In this document: positions 17,446 to 25,492 of the stretch, one piece after another
Position numbering within the stretch: position 1 is the first letter of the stretch
Layout: every line of letters starts with the position of its first letter
Source: Rhodothermales bacterium
GTDB lineage: Bacteria > Bacteroidota > Rhodothermia > Rhodothermales > JAHQVL01
Reading direction: 5' to 3'
Assembly (NCBI GenBank): GCA_041391505.1
Contig: JAWKNW010000013.1
Location: 95,850 to 159,849, forward strand
Length of the DNA: 64,000 bases
Translations under genes and position numbers: made by a program
The notes under the pieces: model-generated
What the model saw: only the letters and a program-made list of their open reading frames with translations
What the model was told of the DNA's origin: nothing
Database searches by the model: none

Positions 17446-19425
17446 TTGGGAAACAAAGACAACGTTGCATCGCAGGGCGCCGACATCGCCGAAGAAGTCG
17501 GCTGGACGCCCCGCGACGCCGAAGAATTGTATCACATGGCCTTCTGGTCGGATGACTTCTTTCATGTCAACGACCAGGGTCACGTGGGTGTCCGCCCCGT
17601 TCAGGGCAGCAAACAGTCGGTGGATCTGAAAAAGGTGGTGAGGGAGCTGGAGCGGCGCGGCACGCGGTTTCCGGTGGTCATCCGTTTTCAGGACATCCTG
17701 CACGCCCGCGTCGTCCGCATCAATGAGGCGTTCATCGATGCCTGCCGCGAGCTGGGATACAAGAACCGCTACAACGGCATCTATCCGATCAAGGTGAACC
17801 AGCTCCACGAGGTGGTGGAGGAAATCCTCGACGCCGGCCGGCCCTACGGCCTCGGCCTGGAATGCGGGTCAAAGGCGGAGCTGGTCGCCGCCCTGGCGCA
17901 TCTCGAGGATGACAAGACGCTGCTGATCTGCAACGGCTACAAGGACGAGGTCATGCTCCGCATGATCCTCTCCGCGCAGAAGCTCGGCAAGCAGGTGATC
18001 CCCGTCATCGAAAAGTACTCCGAGTTCACGCGGCTCCTCAAGCTGGCGGAAGAGATGGGCATCCGTCCCCGGATGGGTGTGCGCGTGCGCCTCTCGACGC
18101 CGGGCGTGGGCAAGTGGGCCGAATCGGGCGGCGAGCGCTCGAAGTTCGGGATCACCATCCCCGAGCTGGTTCGCGCCATCGACGAACTCAAGGCGCGCGG
18201 CAATGCCGACGGCCTCGAGCTGCTGCATTTCCACCTCGGCAGCCAGCTGACGGACATCCAGACGCTCAAGAAGGCGATCAAGGAATTCACCCAGATCTAC
18301 GTCCAGCTCTGGCAGCGGGAGGTCGGCGTGAAGTACCTCGACATCGGCGGTGGCCTCGGGGTCAACTACGGGCTGGGGTACGGATCCACGACCGACAGCA
18401 TCAACTACACGCTGATCGAATACGCCCGCAGCGCCGTGTATGCCGTCCAGGAGGTGTGCGACAGCACGAACACGCCGCATCCGATCATCCTGTCCGAAAG
18501 CGGTCGCGCCCTGTCGGCCCATCACTCGGTGCTGGTGGTGGACATCCTCGGGATCCACCGCAAGGAGGGAATGGACCCCGATTTCAAACCGGGCAAGGGC
18601 GATCACGCGATCATCCGCGAGATGGAAGAGATCTGGCGGCTCGCGCGCGCCGACAAGACGCAGCGCCTCCCCGTCCTGCTCGAAGCCTACCACGACGCGG
18701 TCGAAAAACGGCTGCAGTCGGAATCGCTGTTTTCGTTCGGCTACCTGCCGCTCGAACAGAAAGCCATCGCCGAGAAGCTGTACTGGAGCATCTGCTATAC
18801 GATCAACGAGAAGGTCAAGCAGAGCAACGCCGAATGGCTGCCGGACGAGCTGACCCATCTGGACGATGTGCTGATCGATCAGTACCAGTGCGATTTTTCG
18901 GTCTTCCAGTCCATGCTGGATTACTGGGCGATCGGGCAGTGTTTCCCGGTCATGCCCATCCACCGGCTCGAAGAACGGCCGGACCGGCGCGCGATCCTGG
19001 TCGACCTCACGTGTGACTCCGACGGCAAGGTGTGCACCTTCATCTCGCCGTACGCCGACAAGGACTATCTGGAAGTGCACGACCTCAAGGGCGACGACCC
19101 GTATTACCTCGGGTTCTTCATGATGGGGGCGTACCAGGATATCATGGGCGACATGCACAACCTCTTCGGCCGCGTGTCGGAAGTGCACGTGTACGCCAGC
19201 GAGGAGGAGCCGGAAGGCTTCTACATCGAGAAGGTCATCCAGGGCGCGACGGTGGAGGAGATGCTCGCCCAGGTGCAGTATTTCCCGAACGATCTGCTGC
19301 GCCGTATGAACAAGCTCGTGCGCGACAAGGTGCAGGCCGGCGTCATCCAGCCCAGCGCCGGCTACGCGATGCTCGAAGAATACGAGCACATCATGAAAGA
19401 GACCACCTACTTCCGAAACACCTGA
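17446..19425 (+). CDS. speA: Biosynthetic arginine decarboxylase
   Basis: A 659-residue PLP-dependent fold-III decarboxylase of normal SpeA length. The PLP lysine is Lys116 in GIYPIKVNQ. LHFHLGSQ, the glycine-rich DIGGGLGVNYG and LSESGRALSAHH follow in the usual order, and the C-terminal helical domain is complete. It converts arginine to agmatine in the cytoplasm. No ATG precedes the conserved WTPRDAEELYH segment, so I accept the TTG at 17446; an ATG at residue 31 would cut family sequence. It lies 13 bp after the DHS-like gene and 13 bp before aguB, consistent with one operon. Confidence 0.95.
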   Translation: MGNKDNVASQGADIAEEVGWTPRDAEELYHMAFWSDDFFHVNDQGHVGVRPVQGSKQSVDLKKVVRELERRGTRFPVVIRFQDILHARVVRINEAFIDACRELGYKNRYNGIYPIKVNQLHEVVEEILDAGRPYGLGLECGSKAELVAALAHLEDDKTLLICNGYKDEVMLRMILSAQKLGKQVIPVIEKYSEFTRLLKLAEEMGIRPRMGVRVRLSTPGVGKWAESGGERSKFGITIPELVRAIDELKARGNADGLELLHFHLGSQLTDIQTLKKAIKEFTQIYVQLWQREVGVKYLDIGGGLGVNYGLGYGSTTDSINYTLIEYARSAVYAVQEVCDSTNTPHPIILSESGRALSAHHSVLVVDILGIHRKEGMDPDFKPGKGDHAIIREMEEIWRLARADKTQRLPVLLEAYHDAVEKRLQSESLFSFGYLPLEQKAIAEKLYWSICYTINEKVKQSNAEWLPDELTHLDDVLIDQYQCDFSVFQSMLDYWAIGQCFPVMPIHRLEERPDRRAILVDLTCDSDGKVCTFISPYADKDYLEVHDLKGDDPYYLGFFMMGAYQDIMGDMHNLFGRVSEVHVYASEEEPEGFYIEKVIQGATVEEMLAQVQYFPNDLLRRMNKLVRDKVQAGVIQPSAGYAMLEEYEHIMKETTYFRNT

Positions 19426-19438
19426 TCTCGACGGATAC

Positions 19439-20338
19439 ATGACCAACGACAAGGTGAAGGTGGGTATCGTCCAGATGCGATGCTCGGCCGACCCGGACGA
19501 CAATACCGCCCGCGCCCTCCGCATGACGGGCGAAGCGGCCGACCTCGGCGCCCAGATCGTGTGCCTGCCGGAGCTGTTTCGCAGCCGCTATTTCTGCCAG
19601 AACGAAGACTCCGCGCACTTCGCGCTCGCCGAACCCATCCCCGGTCCCTCGTCGGATGCCTTCGGGGCCCTCGCCCGGGAGAAGGGGATCGTCGTCGTGG
19701 CCAGCCTGTTCGAGAAGCGGGCGGTAGGCCTCTACCATAACACCGCCGTCGTGGTCGACAGCGATCAGGGGATGCTGGGACGTTATCGCAAGATGCACAT
19801 CCCCGACGATCCGCGGTACTACGAAAAATACTATTTCACCCCCGGCGACCTCGGGTTCAAGACGTTTCAGACCTCACGCGGGCCGATCGGCGTGCTTGTG
19901 TGCTGGGACCAGTGGTACCCCGAAGCCGCGCGCCTCACGGCGCTGCAGGGCGCCGAGATCCTGTTTTATCCCACGGCCATCGGCTGGCATCCCGAAGAGC
20001 AGGACTCGCACGGCGAACGGCAGCACGATGCCTGGCAGACCGCCCAGCGCGCCCACGCGATCGCCAACGGGTGTTTCGTCGTCTCCGTAAACCGGATCGG
20101 GTTCGAGCCGGAGCCCCATGCGCCCGAAGGCCACGGCATCCAGTTCTGGGGCCAGAGCTTCATCGCCGCGCCGGACGGGTCGCTGCTCGCCAAAGCATCG
20201 AAGGACCAGGAAGAGATCATCGTCGTGGAGCTGGACAAGGGCGCCATCTTCGATCAGCGCACCGGGTGGCCCTTCCTCCGCGACCGCCGGATCGACGCCT
20301 ACGACAAACTCACCCGCCGCTATATCGAAGCCGAGTGA
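19439..20338 (+). CDS. aguB: N-carbamoylputrescine amidase
   Basis: A 299-residue nitrilase-superfamily amidase with the full Glu-Lys-Cys triad: Glu45 in LPELF, Lys118 in YRKMHIPDD and Cys155 in VLVCWDQWYPE. The sequence around the cysteine and the IGWHPEEQ segment match AguB, which hydrolyses N-carbamoylputrescine to putrescine, CO2 and ammonia. It is cytoplasmic. It sits between speA (13 bp gap) and aguA, whose ATG overlaps its TGA by one base, so the two are probably translationally coupled. Confidence 0.95.
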   Translation: MTNDKVKVGIVQMRCSADPDDNTARALRMTGEAADLGAQIVCLPELFRSRYFCQNEDSAHFALAEPIPGPSSDAFGALAREKGIVVVASLFEKRAVGLYHNTAVVVDSDQGMLGRYRKMHIPDDPRYYEKYYFTPGDLGFKTFQTSRGPIGVLVCWDQWYPEAARLTALQGAEILFYPTAIGWHPEEQDSHGERQHDAWQTAQRAHAIANGCFVVSVNRIGFEPEPHAPEGHGIQFWGQSFIAAPDGSLLAKASKDQEEIIVVELDKGAIFDQRTGWPFLRDRRIDAYDKLTRRYIEAE

Positions 20339-21366
20339 TGCCGACGCGCCCGACCTCATCCCCGCACGCCGCGACGCCCGCGGCGCAGGGCTACCGCATG
20401 CCGGCGGAGTGGGCTCCGCACCAGGGCACCTGGATTTCCTGGCCCCATAACCCGGACACCTGGCCCGGCTTTCTCCCCGGCGTCGTCACGTTTTACGACA
20501 CCCTCACGCGCGCGCTGGCCGAGGTGGAGGAGGTGCACATCAACGTCACCACCCGGGCGATGCGTCGCGACCTCGAGCAGCGCTTTGCCGAGGCGCTGGC
20601 GCGCGGACGCGTCATCCTGCATGATTTTCCGACAGACGACGCCTGGTGCCGGGATCATGGCGCGACGATCGTCAAGGGGCCGGCCGGCCGCGCCGCCATC
20701 GACTGGCGCTATACGGCATGGGGCGGGAAATATCCGCCCTACGACAGCGACGACCGCATCGCGGCCCTCATGGCCGAGTACCTCGGCATCCCTGTCTTTC
20801 GCCAGGACGTCGTCCTCGAAGGCGGCGCCCTCGAAATCAACAGCCAGGGGTTGCTGCTCACCACGGCATCCTGCGTGCTGAACCCGAACCGGAATCCCGA
20901 CCTCACCCACGCGGCGGCCGACCGGCTCCTGCGCGACACCCTCGGCGCGACCGAGGTGCTGTGGCTCGAGGGCGAGATACTCGGCGACGACACCGACGGG
21001 CACATCGACAACCTCGCGCGTTTCGTCAACGACGACACCGTGTTTATCGAGCCCCGGCTCGAGGCGTCGTCGCGCGCCGTGCTGGCGGACTACCGCACGC
21101 CGGCAGGCGGCTCGCTGACCGTCCGCGAGCTGCCGCTGCCGGCGCCGCAACAACGCGACGGCGAACCGCTGCCGGCGAGCTTTGCCAATTTCCTCATCGC
21201 GAACGAACTCGTTCTGGTGCCCGGTTACGGCGGCAGCGAGGACGAGCGCGCCTGCGCCATGCTCCAGGAGCATTTCCCGGATCGCGACGTCAGGGCGATC
21301 GACGCGCGCGCGGCCATCGTCGGCCTCGGCGCCATCCACTGCCTGACCCAGCAAGTGCCGGCATAG
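20338..21366 (+). CDS. aguA: Agmatine deiminase
   Basis: A 342-residue guanidine-group-modifying enzyme. N-terminal MPAEWAPHQGTWISWPHN is the family signature, DDAWCRDHG and LEGGALEINSQG carry substrate-binding residues, TDGHIDNLARF holds the general-base region, and the nucleophile is Cys335 in GAIHCLTQQ. It hydrolyses agmatine to N-carbamoylputrescine and ammonia. The start overlaps the aguB stop (TGATG). It is the last gene of the polyamine operon; no terminator hairpin is obvious after it. The pathway uses the carbamoylputrescine route instead of agmatinase (SpeB). Confidence 0.95.
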   Translation: MPTRPTSSPHAATPAAQGYRMPAEWAPHQGTWISWPHNPDTWPGFLPGVVTFYDTLTRALAEVEEVHINVTTRAMRRDLEQRFAEALARGRVILHDFPTDDAWCRDHGATIVKGPAGRAAIDWRYTAWGGKYPPYDSDDRIAALMAEYLGIPVFRQDVVLEGGALEINSQGLLLTTASCVLNPNRNPDLTHAAADRLLRDTLGATEVLWLEGEILGDDTDGHIDNLARFVNDDTVFIEPRLEASSRAVLADYRTPAGGSLTVRELPLPAPQQRDGEPLPASFANFLIANELVLVPGYGGSEDERACAMLQEHFPDRDVRAIDARAAIVGLGAIHCLTQQVPA

Positions 21367-21518
21367 GCGTGCAGGCCAGTCAGGGCGGCGGCGTTACGCC
21401 GTTGCGGTCGAAGGCATTGCAGTTCGTCCACCGTAGGGCGTATCATGAAACGCCGGCGTGGCCGGCATCCGGGGCATCCCCCTTATCGTCAACCGCTCGA
21501 TTCGAAGGTCTCCTGCCT

Positions 21519-22652
21519 ATGCGAACACCGTTCATTCACCGCGCGCTCCTCGTGAGCCTGGCCCTCGCCTCCTTCGGGTATGCCCGCGTCGCCGACGAAG
21601 CGGCGTTTCAGGTCGAGCCCTTCGCCCTCGGGCTGGACTCCCCGTGGGGGATGGCGTTTTTGCCGGACGGACGGCTGCTCGTGACCGAGCGCACGGGGCA
21701 GCTGCGGATCGTCGGGACGGATGGGGCGGTGTCGGAGCCCGTCGCCGGCGTGCCGGACGTCTGTGTCTGCGGGCAGGGCGGTTTGCTTGATGTCCAGTTG
21801 CATCCCCAGTATGCGCAGAACGGCTGGCTGTACCTGAGCTACGCGGACAAGAAGCTGAACGACGAAGGCAAGCCCATCGCGTTCACCGCGATCATGCGGG
21901 CCCGCCTCTCCGGGAATGCCCTGACCGATCAGGAGACGCTTTTTCAGGCGCCCGAGGCGGTCTACTCGGAGCGCGAATACCACTTCGGATCGCGCATCGT
22001 ATTCGACGACGAAGGGTACCTCTATTTCTCGATCGGCGACCGGGGCGTGATGGAAGATGCGCAGCGCCTCGACGTCCCGAACGGCAAGATCCATCGCCTG
22101 CACGATGACGGCCGGGTGCCGGCGGACAATCCGTTTGTCGTTCAGCCGGACGCCGTGAAATCCATCTGGTCCTACGGCCATCGCAATCCGCAGGGGCTCC
22201 AGTGGAATCGCGTGACCGGCACGCTCTGGAACACCGAGCACGGACCGCAGGGCGGCGACGAACTCAACCACGTCCGCAAGGGCCTCAACTTCGGCTGGCC
22301 GGTCATCAGCTACGGCATCAACTACGACAATACAGTGCTGACGCCGTTCACCTCGAAAGACGGCATGGAGCAGCCGGCGACGCACTGGACGCCGTCGATC
22401 GCCACCGGAGGGATCGCCTTCTACGAAGGGGATACCTTCCCCGACTGGAAGGGGAGCCTGTTCGTGACCTCGCTCAAGTTCGGCGAGTTGCGGCGGGTCA
22501 TGATCGAAGGGACGACCGTTACCGGGCAGGAGCTGATCTGGAAGACCGCCGGCCGCATCCGCGACGTAGAGACCGGCCCCGACGGCTATGTCTACGTGGC
22601 GGTCGAGGGCGCGGAACAGAGCATCGTGCGGCTCGTGCCGGCCGATGCGTAA
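21519..22652 (+). CDS. PQQ-dependent aldose sugar dehydrogenase-like protein
   Basis: A 377-residue exported soluble beta-propeller. The signal peptide covers about residues 1-22. Family blocks include the first strand SPWGMAFLPDGRLLVTER, GGLLDVQLHP, HFGSRIVFDDEGYLYFSIGDRG, SYGHRNPQGL, NTEHGPQGGDELNH and FGWPVISYG. These match the glucose/sorbosone dehydrogenase family with PQQ as cofactor (YliI/Asd type), which oxidises free aldoses at C1 in the periplasm. The ATG at 21519 gives the signal peptide. A PQQ biosynthesis cluster is not in the window. The next gene follows after 13 bp, so the two may be cotranscribed. Confidence 0.9.
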   Translation: MRTPFIHRALLVSLALASFGYARVADEAAFQVEPFALGLDSPWGMAFLPDGRLLVTERTGQLRIVGTDGAVSEPVAGVPDVCVCGQGGLLDVQLHPQYAQNGWLYLSYADKKLNDEGKPIAFTAIMRARLSGNALTDQETLFQAPEAVYSEREYHFGSRIVFDDEGYLYFSIGDRGVMEDAQRLDVPNGKIHRLHDDGRVPADNPFVVQPDAVKSIWSYGHRNPQGLQWNRVTGTLWNTEHGPQGGDELNHVRKGLNFGWPVISYGINYDNTVLTPFTSKDGMEQPATHWTPSIATGGIAFYEGDTFPDWKGSLFVTSLKFGELRRVMIEGTTVTGQELIWKTAGRIRDVETGPDGYVYVAVEGAEQSIVRLVPADA

Positions 22653-22665
22653 AACCGGAGTATCG

Positions 22666-22893
22666 ATGGCATGGCTTGACCGATTGCCCTACGGCCTGTT
22701 GATCTTTGCGGCGCTCATGCTCGGGCTGGCACCGTTCATTCCGGAGCCGCATCTGCTGCAAAAGATGAAGATGCTCCTGGCCGGCGAGCTGACGCGTCCC
22801 GAGGACATCGGCGACGTGCTTTTCCACGGGGCCCCGCTCATCCTCATCGCCTTCAAGCTGAAGCGCGACTATTTCTCCTCGACCGAGGCGTAG
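22666..22893 (+). CDS. Small conserved membrane protein
   Basis: A 75-residue protein with two hydrophobic segments, residues 8-23 (GLLIFAALMLGLAPF) and about 51-62 (FHGAPLILIAF), separated by a charged stretch with EPHLLQKMKMLLAG. Similar short proteins occur in other bacteria, sometimes labelled RND transporter without evidence; I assign no function. The ATG at 22666 follows the sugar dehydrogenase stop by 13 bp. Its last 25 bp overlap, on the opposite strand, the 3' end of the convergent GH92 gene, so the two messages are complementary at their ends. Confidence 0.75.
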   Translation: MAWLDRLPYGLLIFAALMLGLAPFIPEPHLLQKMKMLLAGELTRPEDIGDVLFHGAPLILIAFKLKRDYFSSTEA

Positions 22894-25232
22894 GGCGGCT
22901 CTTTTTGCGGATCCGATAGAGACGGCGGGGCGTCCTCGGGCCGGCTGCCCCAGGTTTTGTTGGGCTCCGGTCCCATTTCCAGCACGAGCTGGCCGCCGGA
23001 CACGATTTCCTCGTGCCGGATCCACGGGCGCGTCAGCGGTTCGCCGTTCAGCTCCGCGGACTGGATGTAGCGATTCCGGTCGGAGGTGCCCCGGGCCTCG
23101 ATCGTAAACTTGCGGCCGCTTCCCAGTCGAAACCGCGTCGTTTCGAACAGCGGGCTGCCGAGCACATAGTAGGGCATGCCGGGGGCGACGGGATACAGAC
23201 CGATCGCGCTGAAGACATACCAGGCCGACATCTGGCCGGCGTCGTCGTTGCCGCTTAGGCCGCCGGGCGCGGAGCTGTATTCATCCGCCATGATGTCCCG
23301 AACCCGCTGCTGCGTTTTCCAGGGAGCGCCGGCGTAGGCGTAGAGGTAGGCGATCTGGTGGCTGGGTTCGTTGCCGTGCCAGTAATGGCCGTCGTCGAAC
23401 AGCGTATCCAGGCGGGCGATAAAGGGCTCTCGGCCGCCGATCCAGTCGATCAGGCCGGCTACATCGTGCGGCACATACCACGTGTAATGCCAGGGAGAGC
23501 CCTCCGTGATGAAGTCGTACGTCCGGTTCGCCGGATCGAACGGCGTCACCCAGCTGCTGTCTCGATGCCGGCCCCGCGCAAATCCGGTTACCGGGTCGAT
23601 GACGTTGCGATAATAACCCGCCCGCCGCGACAGCTCCTGGTAATCTTCGTCGTGCCCGAGCATGTTCGCCATCTGGCCGACCACGAAGTCGTCGTATGCA
23701 TACTCCAGCGTCCGGGAAACCTGTTCGGCCTTGTGGAACGCCTCGCGCACCGGCTCTTCCAGCGGGAGAAAGCCGTATTTGAGGTACACCATGATGGCGC
23801 GCCGGCCCTTGCCGTCGAGGTATTCGGCGTAGGTGGCGGGCGTGCCGAACGCGTTCTGCCGCATGTACCGATAAGCCTTCTCCGCGTCGAAATCGTGGAT
23901 GCCCTTGGCGTAGGCGTCGGTGATGATCGATGTCGCGTGGTCGCCGATCATGGCGGCGGTATAGCTGTTCCAGGACGGGAAGATCGGGAGCCAGCCGCCC
24001 CGTTCGGCCTTGTCGATCAGCGAGCGGACCATATCACGGGTCCGTTCCGGATCCACCAGGGTCAGCAGCGGATGCACCGCACGGTAGGTATCCCATACCG
24101 AAAAGTCGGCGTAGTATCCTCCCTCTTCGATATGCCCCGCCGGCGTGCCCGCGAAGCCCGGGTAGGCGCCGCTCACATCGCTGAACAGCCGGGGCAGCTG
24201 GGATGCATGGTAGAAGGCGGAATAAAACGTCGTTTGCTGCTCCGGCGTCCCGCCGGCGACCGTGATGCGCCCGAGCAGACGGCTCCAGGCCGATTCACTG
24301 CTCGTTCGGGCCGCGTCGAAGTCCCACTCAGGTATCTCGACGGCGAGGTTGCGCTCGGCCTCCTCGGCGGAGGTGAACGAGGTGCCCACTTTCACCAGCA
24401 CCTCCTCCCCGGGATGGACGTCGAAGCTGACGTAGGCGCCGACGGCGACGCTGTCCGGCAGGCCCTCGGCGCGCCAGGTGCCCGGCAGCAGGGTCGAATC
24501 CCTCCAGGTGCCGGTCTGGACGAACGGACGGTCGAACTGGGCGGCAAAGTGGCCGCTGAAACCGGCCGGCTCGCCCCAGCCCTGATAGATGCGATGGGCC
24601 GGGTTTTCGCCCCGGACGATGTGCGCGTTGGGATCGACCGTGATGCTTCCGACGCCCTCGTCGCTGTTGGGCTGGACGACGAGGTGAACGGTGCCGGCAT
24701 CGCGGAAGGTGAACCGGAAGAAGCCGGCACGCGCCGTGCCCGTCATCTCGGCCACGACAGCGCCGCCATCCAGCGAAACCCGGTAGTAGGAGGGTGTGGC
24801 CACCTCATCGTCGTGCGAAAAAGGCAGGGCGCGGTGGTACGGGCCGAAGCGAAGGGAATCGACGACGGGCATGAGCGTGACGCTGCCGTAATCCTGCGTA
24901 CAGGACCCGCTCATCCAGTGGCTGCCCCGGAAGCCCTGAATCCGCTCGTCCTCGTAGTAGTAGGGTGAGAGACACTTCTTTTCGCTCTCGCGCGTTTGCG
25001 GGGTCCACTGGGTCATGCCGAAGGGATGTCCCACCCCGGGAAAGGTCTGTCCGTGCACTTCGTTGTCGGCCTCGCTGTGGCGCAACGCCGCGGGCGTACG
25101 CGCGGCCGCGGTGCCGATGTGCGGATTGACATGGGTAAGGAGACGCGCGTCGCCGGCGTCGTCCTTGCACGAGGCAAACAGCAGCGCGGCCACGCACAGG
25201 ATCCATGCGAAGCGTCGGTGGGGTTCAGGCAT
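22869..25232 (-). CDS. GH92-family alpha-mannosidase, lipoprotein
   Basis: A 787-residue GH92 glycosidase. The lipobox LFASC (Cys22) indicates a lipoprotein. The N-terminal beta-sandwich begins VNPHIGT, and QTFPGVGHPFGMTQWTPQT is the family opening. The C-terminal (alpha/alpha)6 barrel carries NEPSHQIAYLYAYAG and SGNDDAGQMSAWYVFSAIGLYPV, which contain the calcium and general-base acidic residues. GH92 enzymes are calcium-dependent exo-alpha-mannosidases acting on N-glycans or mannans outside the cytoplasm. Normal length is about 750. I chose ATG at 25232; a GTG two codons earlier is possible. The C-terminal tail after the barrel is short and hydrophilic. It overlaps the 75-residue membrane-protein gene by 25 bp tail to tail. 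Confidence 0.95.
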   Translation of the reverse strand: MPEPHRRFAWILCVAALLFASCKDDAGDARLLTHVNPHIGTAAARTPAALRHSEADNEVHGQTFPGVGHPFGMTQWTPQTRESEKKCLSPYYYEDERIQGFRGSHWMSGSCTQDYGSVTLMPVVDSLRFGPYHRALPFSHDDEVATPSYYRVSLDGGAVVAEMTGTARAGFFRFTFRDAGTVHLVVQPNSDEGVGSITVDPNAHIVRGENPAHRIYQGWGEPAGFSGHFAAQFDRPFVQTGTWRDSTLLPGTWRAEGLPDSVAVGAYVSFDVHPGEEVLVKVGTSFTSAEEAERNLAVEIPEWDFDAARTSSESAWSRLLGRITVAGGTPEQQTTFYSAFYHASQLPRLFSDVSGAYPGFAGTPAGHIEEGGYYADFSVWDTYRAVHPLLTLVDPERTRDMVRSLIDKAERGGWLPIFPSWNSYTAAMIGDHATSIITDAYAKGIHDFDAEKAYRYMRQNAFGTPATYAEYLDGKGRRAIMVYLKYGFLPLEEPVREAFHKAEQVSRTLEYAYDDFVVGQMANMLGHDEDYQELSRRAGYYRNVIDPVTGFARGRHRDSSWVTPFDPANRTYDFITEGSPWHYTWYVPHDVAGLIDWIGGREPFIARLDTLFDDGHYWHGNEPSHQIAYLYAYAGAPWKTQQRVRDIMADEYSSAPGGLSGNDDAGQMSAWYVFSAIGLYPVAPGMPYYVLGSPLFETTRFRLGSGRKFTIEARGTSDRNRYIQSAELNGEPLTRPWIRHEEIVSGGQLVLEMGPEPNKTWGSRPEDAPPSLSDPQKEPPYASVEEK

Positions 25233-25418
25233 GTTCACTCAGCGAGTCGGCTTATCTACGAAAGATACAAAAAGCAGGGTACAGCATGAGACGTTGGGAT
25301 CGACGGCACGTCTCTAACCGCGCGGGTGGGGCAACAGTGGGCAACAGAGCGGATGCCTGTTCGCCGCGCGCGGTAAGGGGACCCAAGCTACCAAATATTG
25401 ATCCAAGATACCCGATTC

Positions 25419-25447
25419 TTGCTTTCGATGCGCCTCCGGCGTATATA
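25419..25447 (+). promoter_or_regulatory. Possible promoter for the DUF1080 gene
   Basis: TTGCTT at 25419-25424 and TATATA at 25442-25447 are 17 bases apart, 46 bp before the ATG at 25493. This looks more like a general sigma-70 promoter than the Bacteroidota type. The surrounding 25239-25492 gap, divergent between GH92 and the DUF1080 gene, shows nothing else I can name. Confidence 0.4.
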
Positions 25448-25492
25448 TCAGACTGTTCATCCAACCCCTAGACCGCGACATACGCTCCCTGC

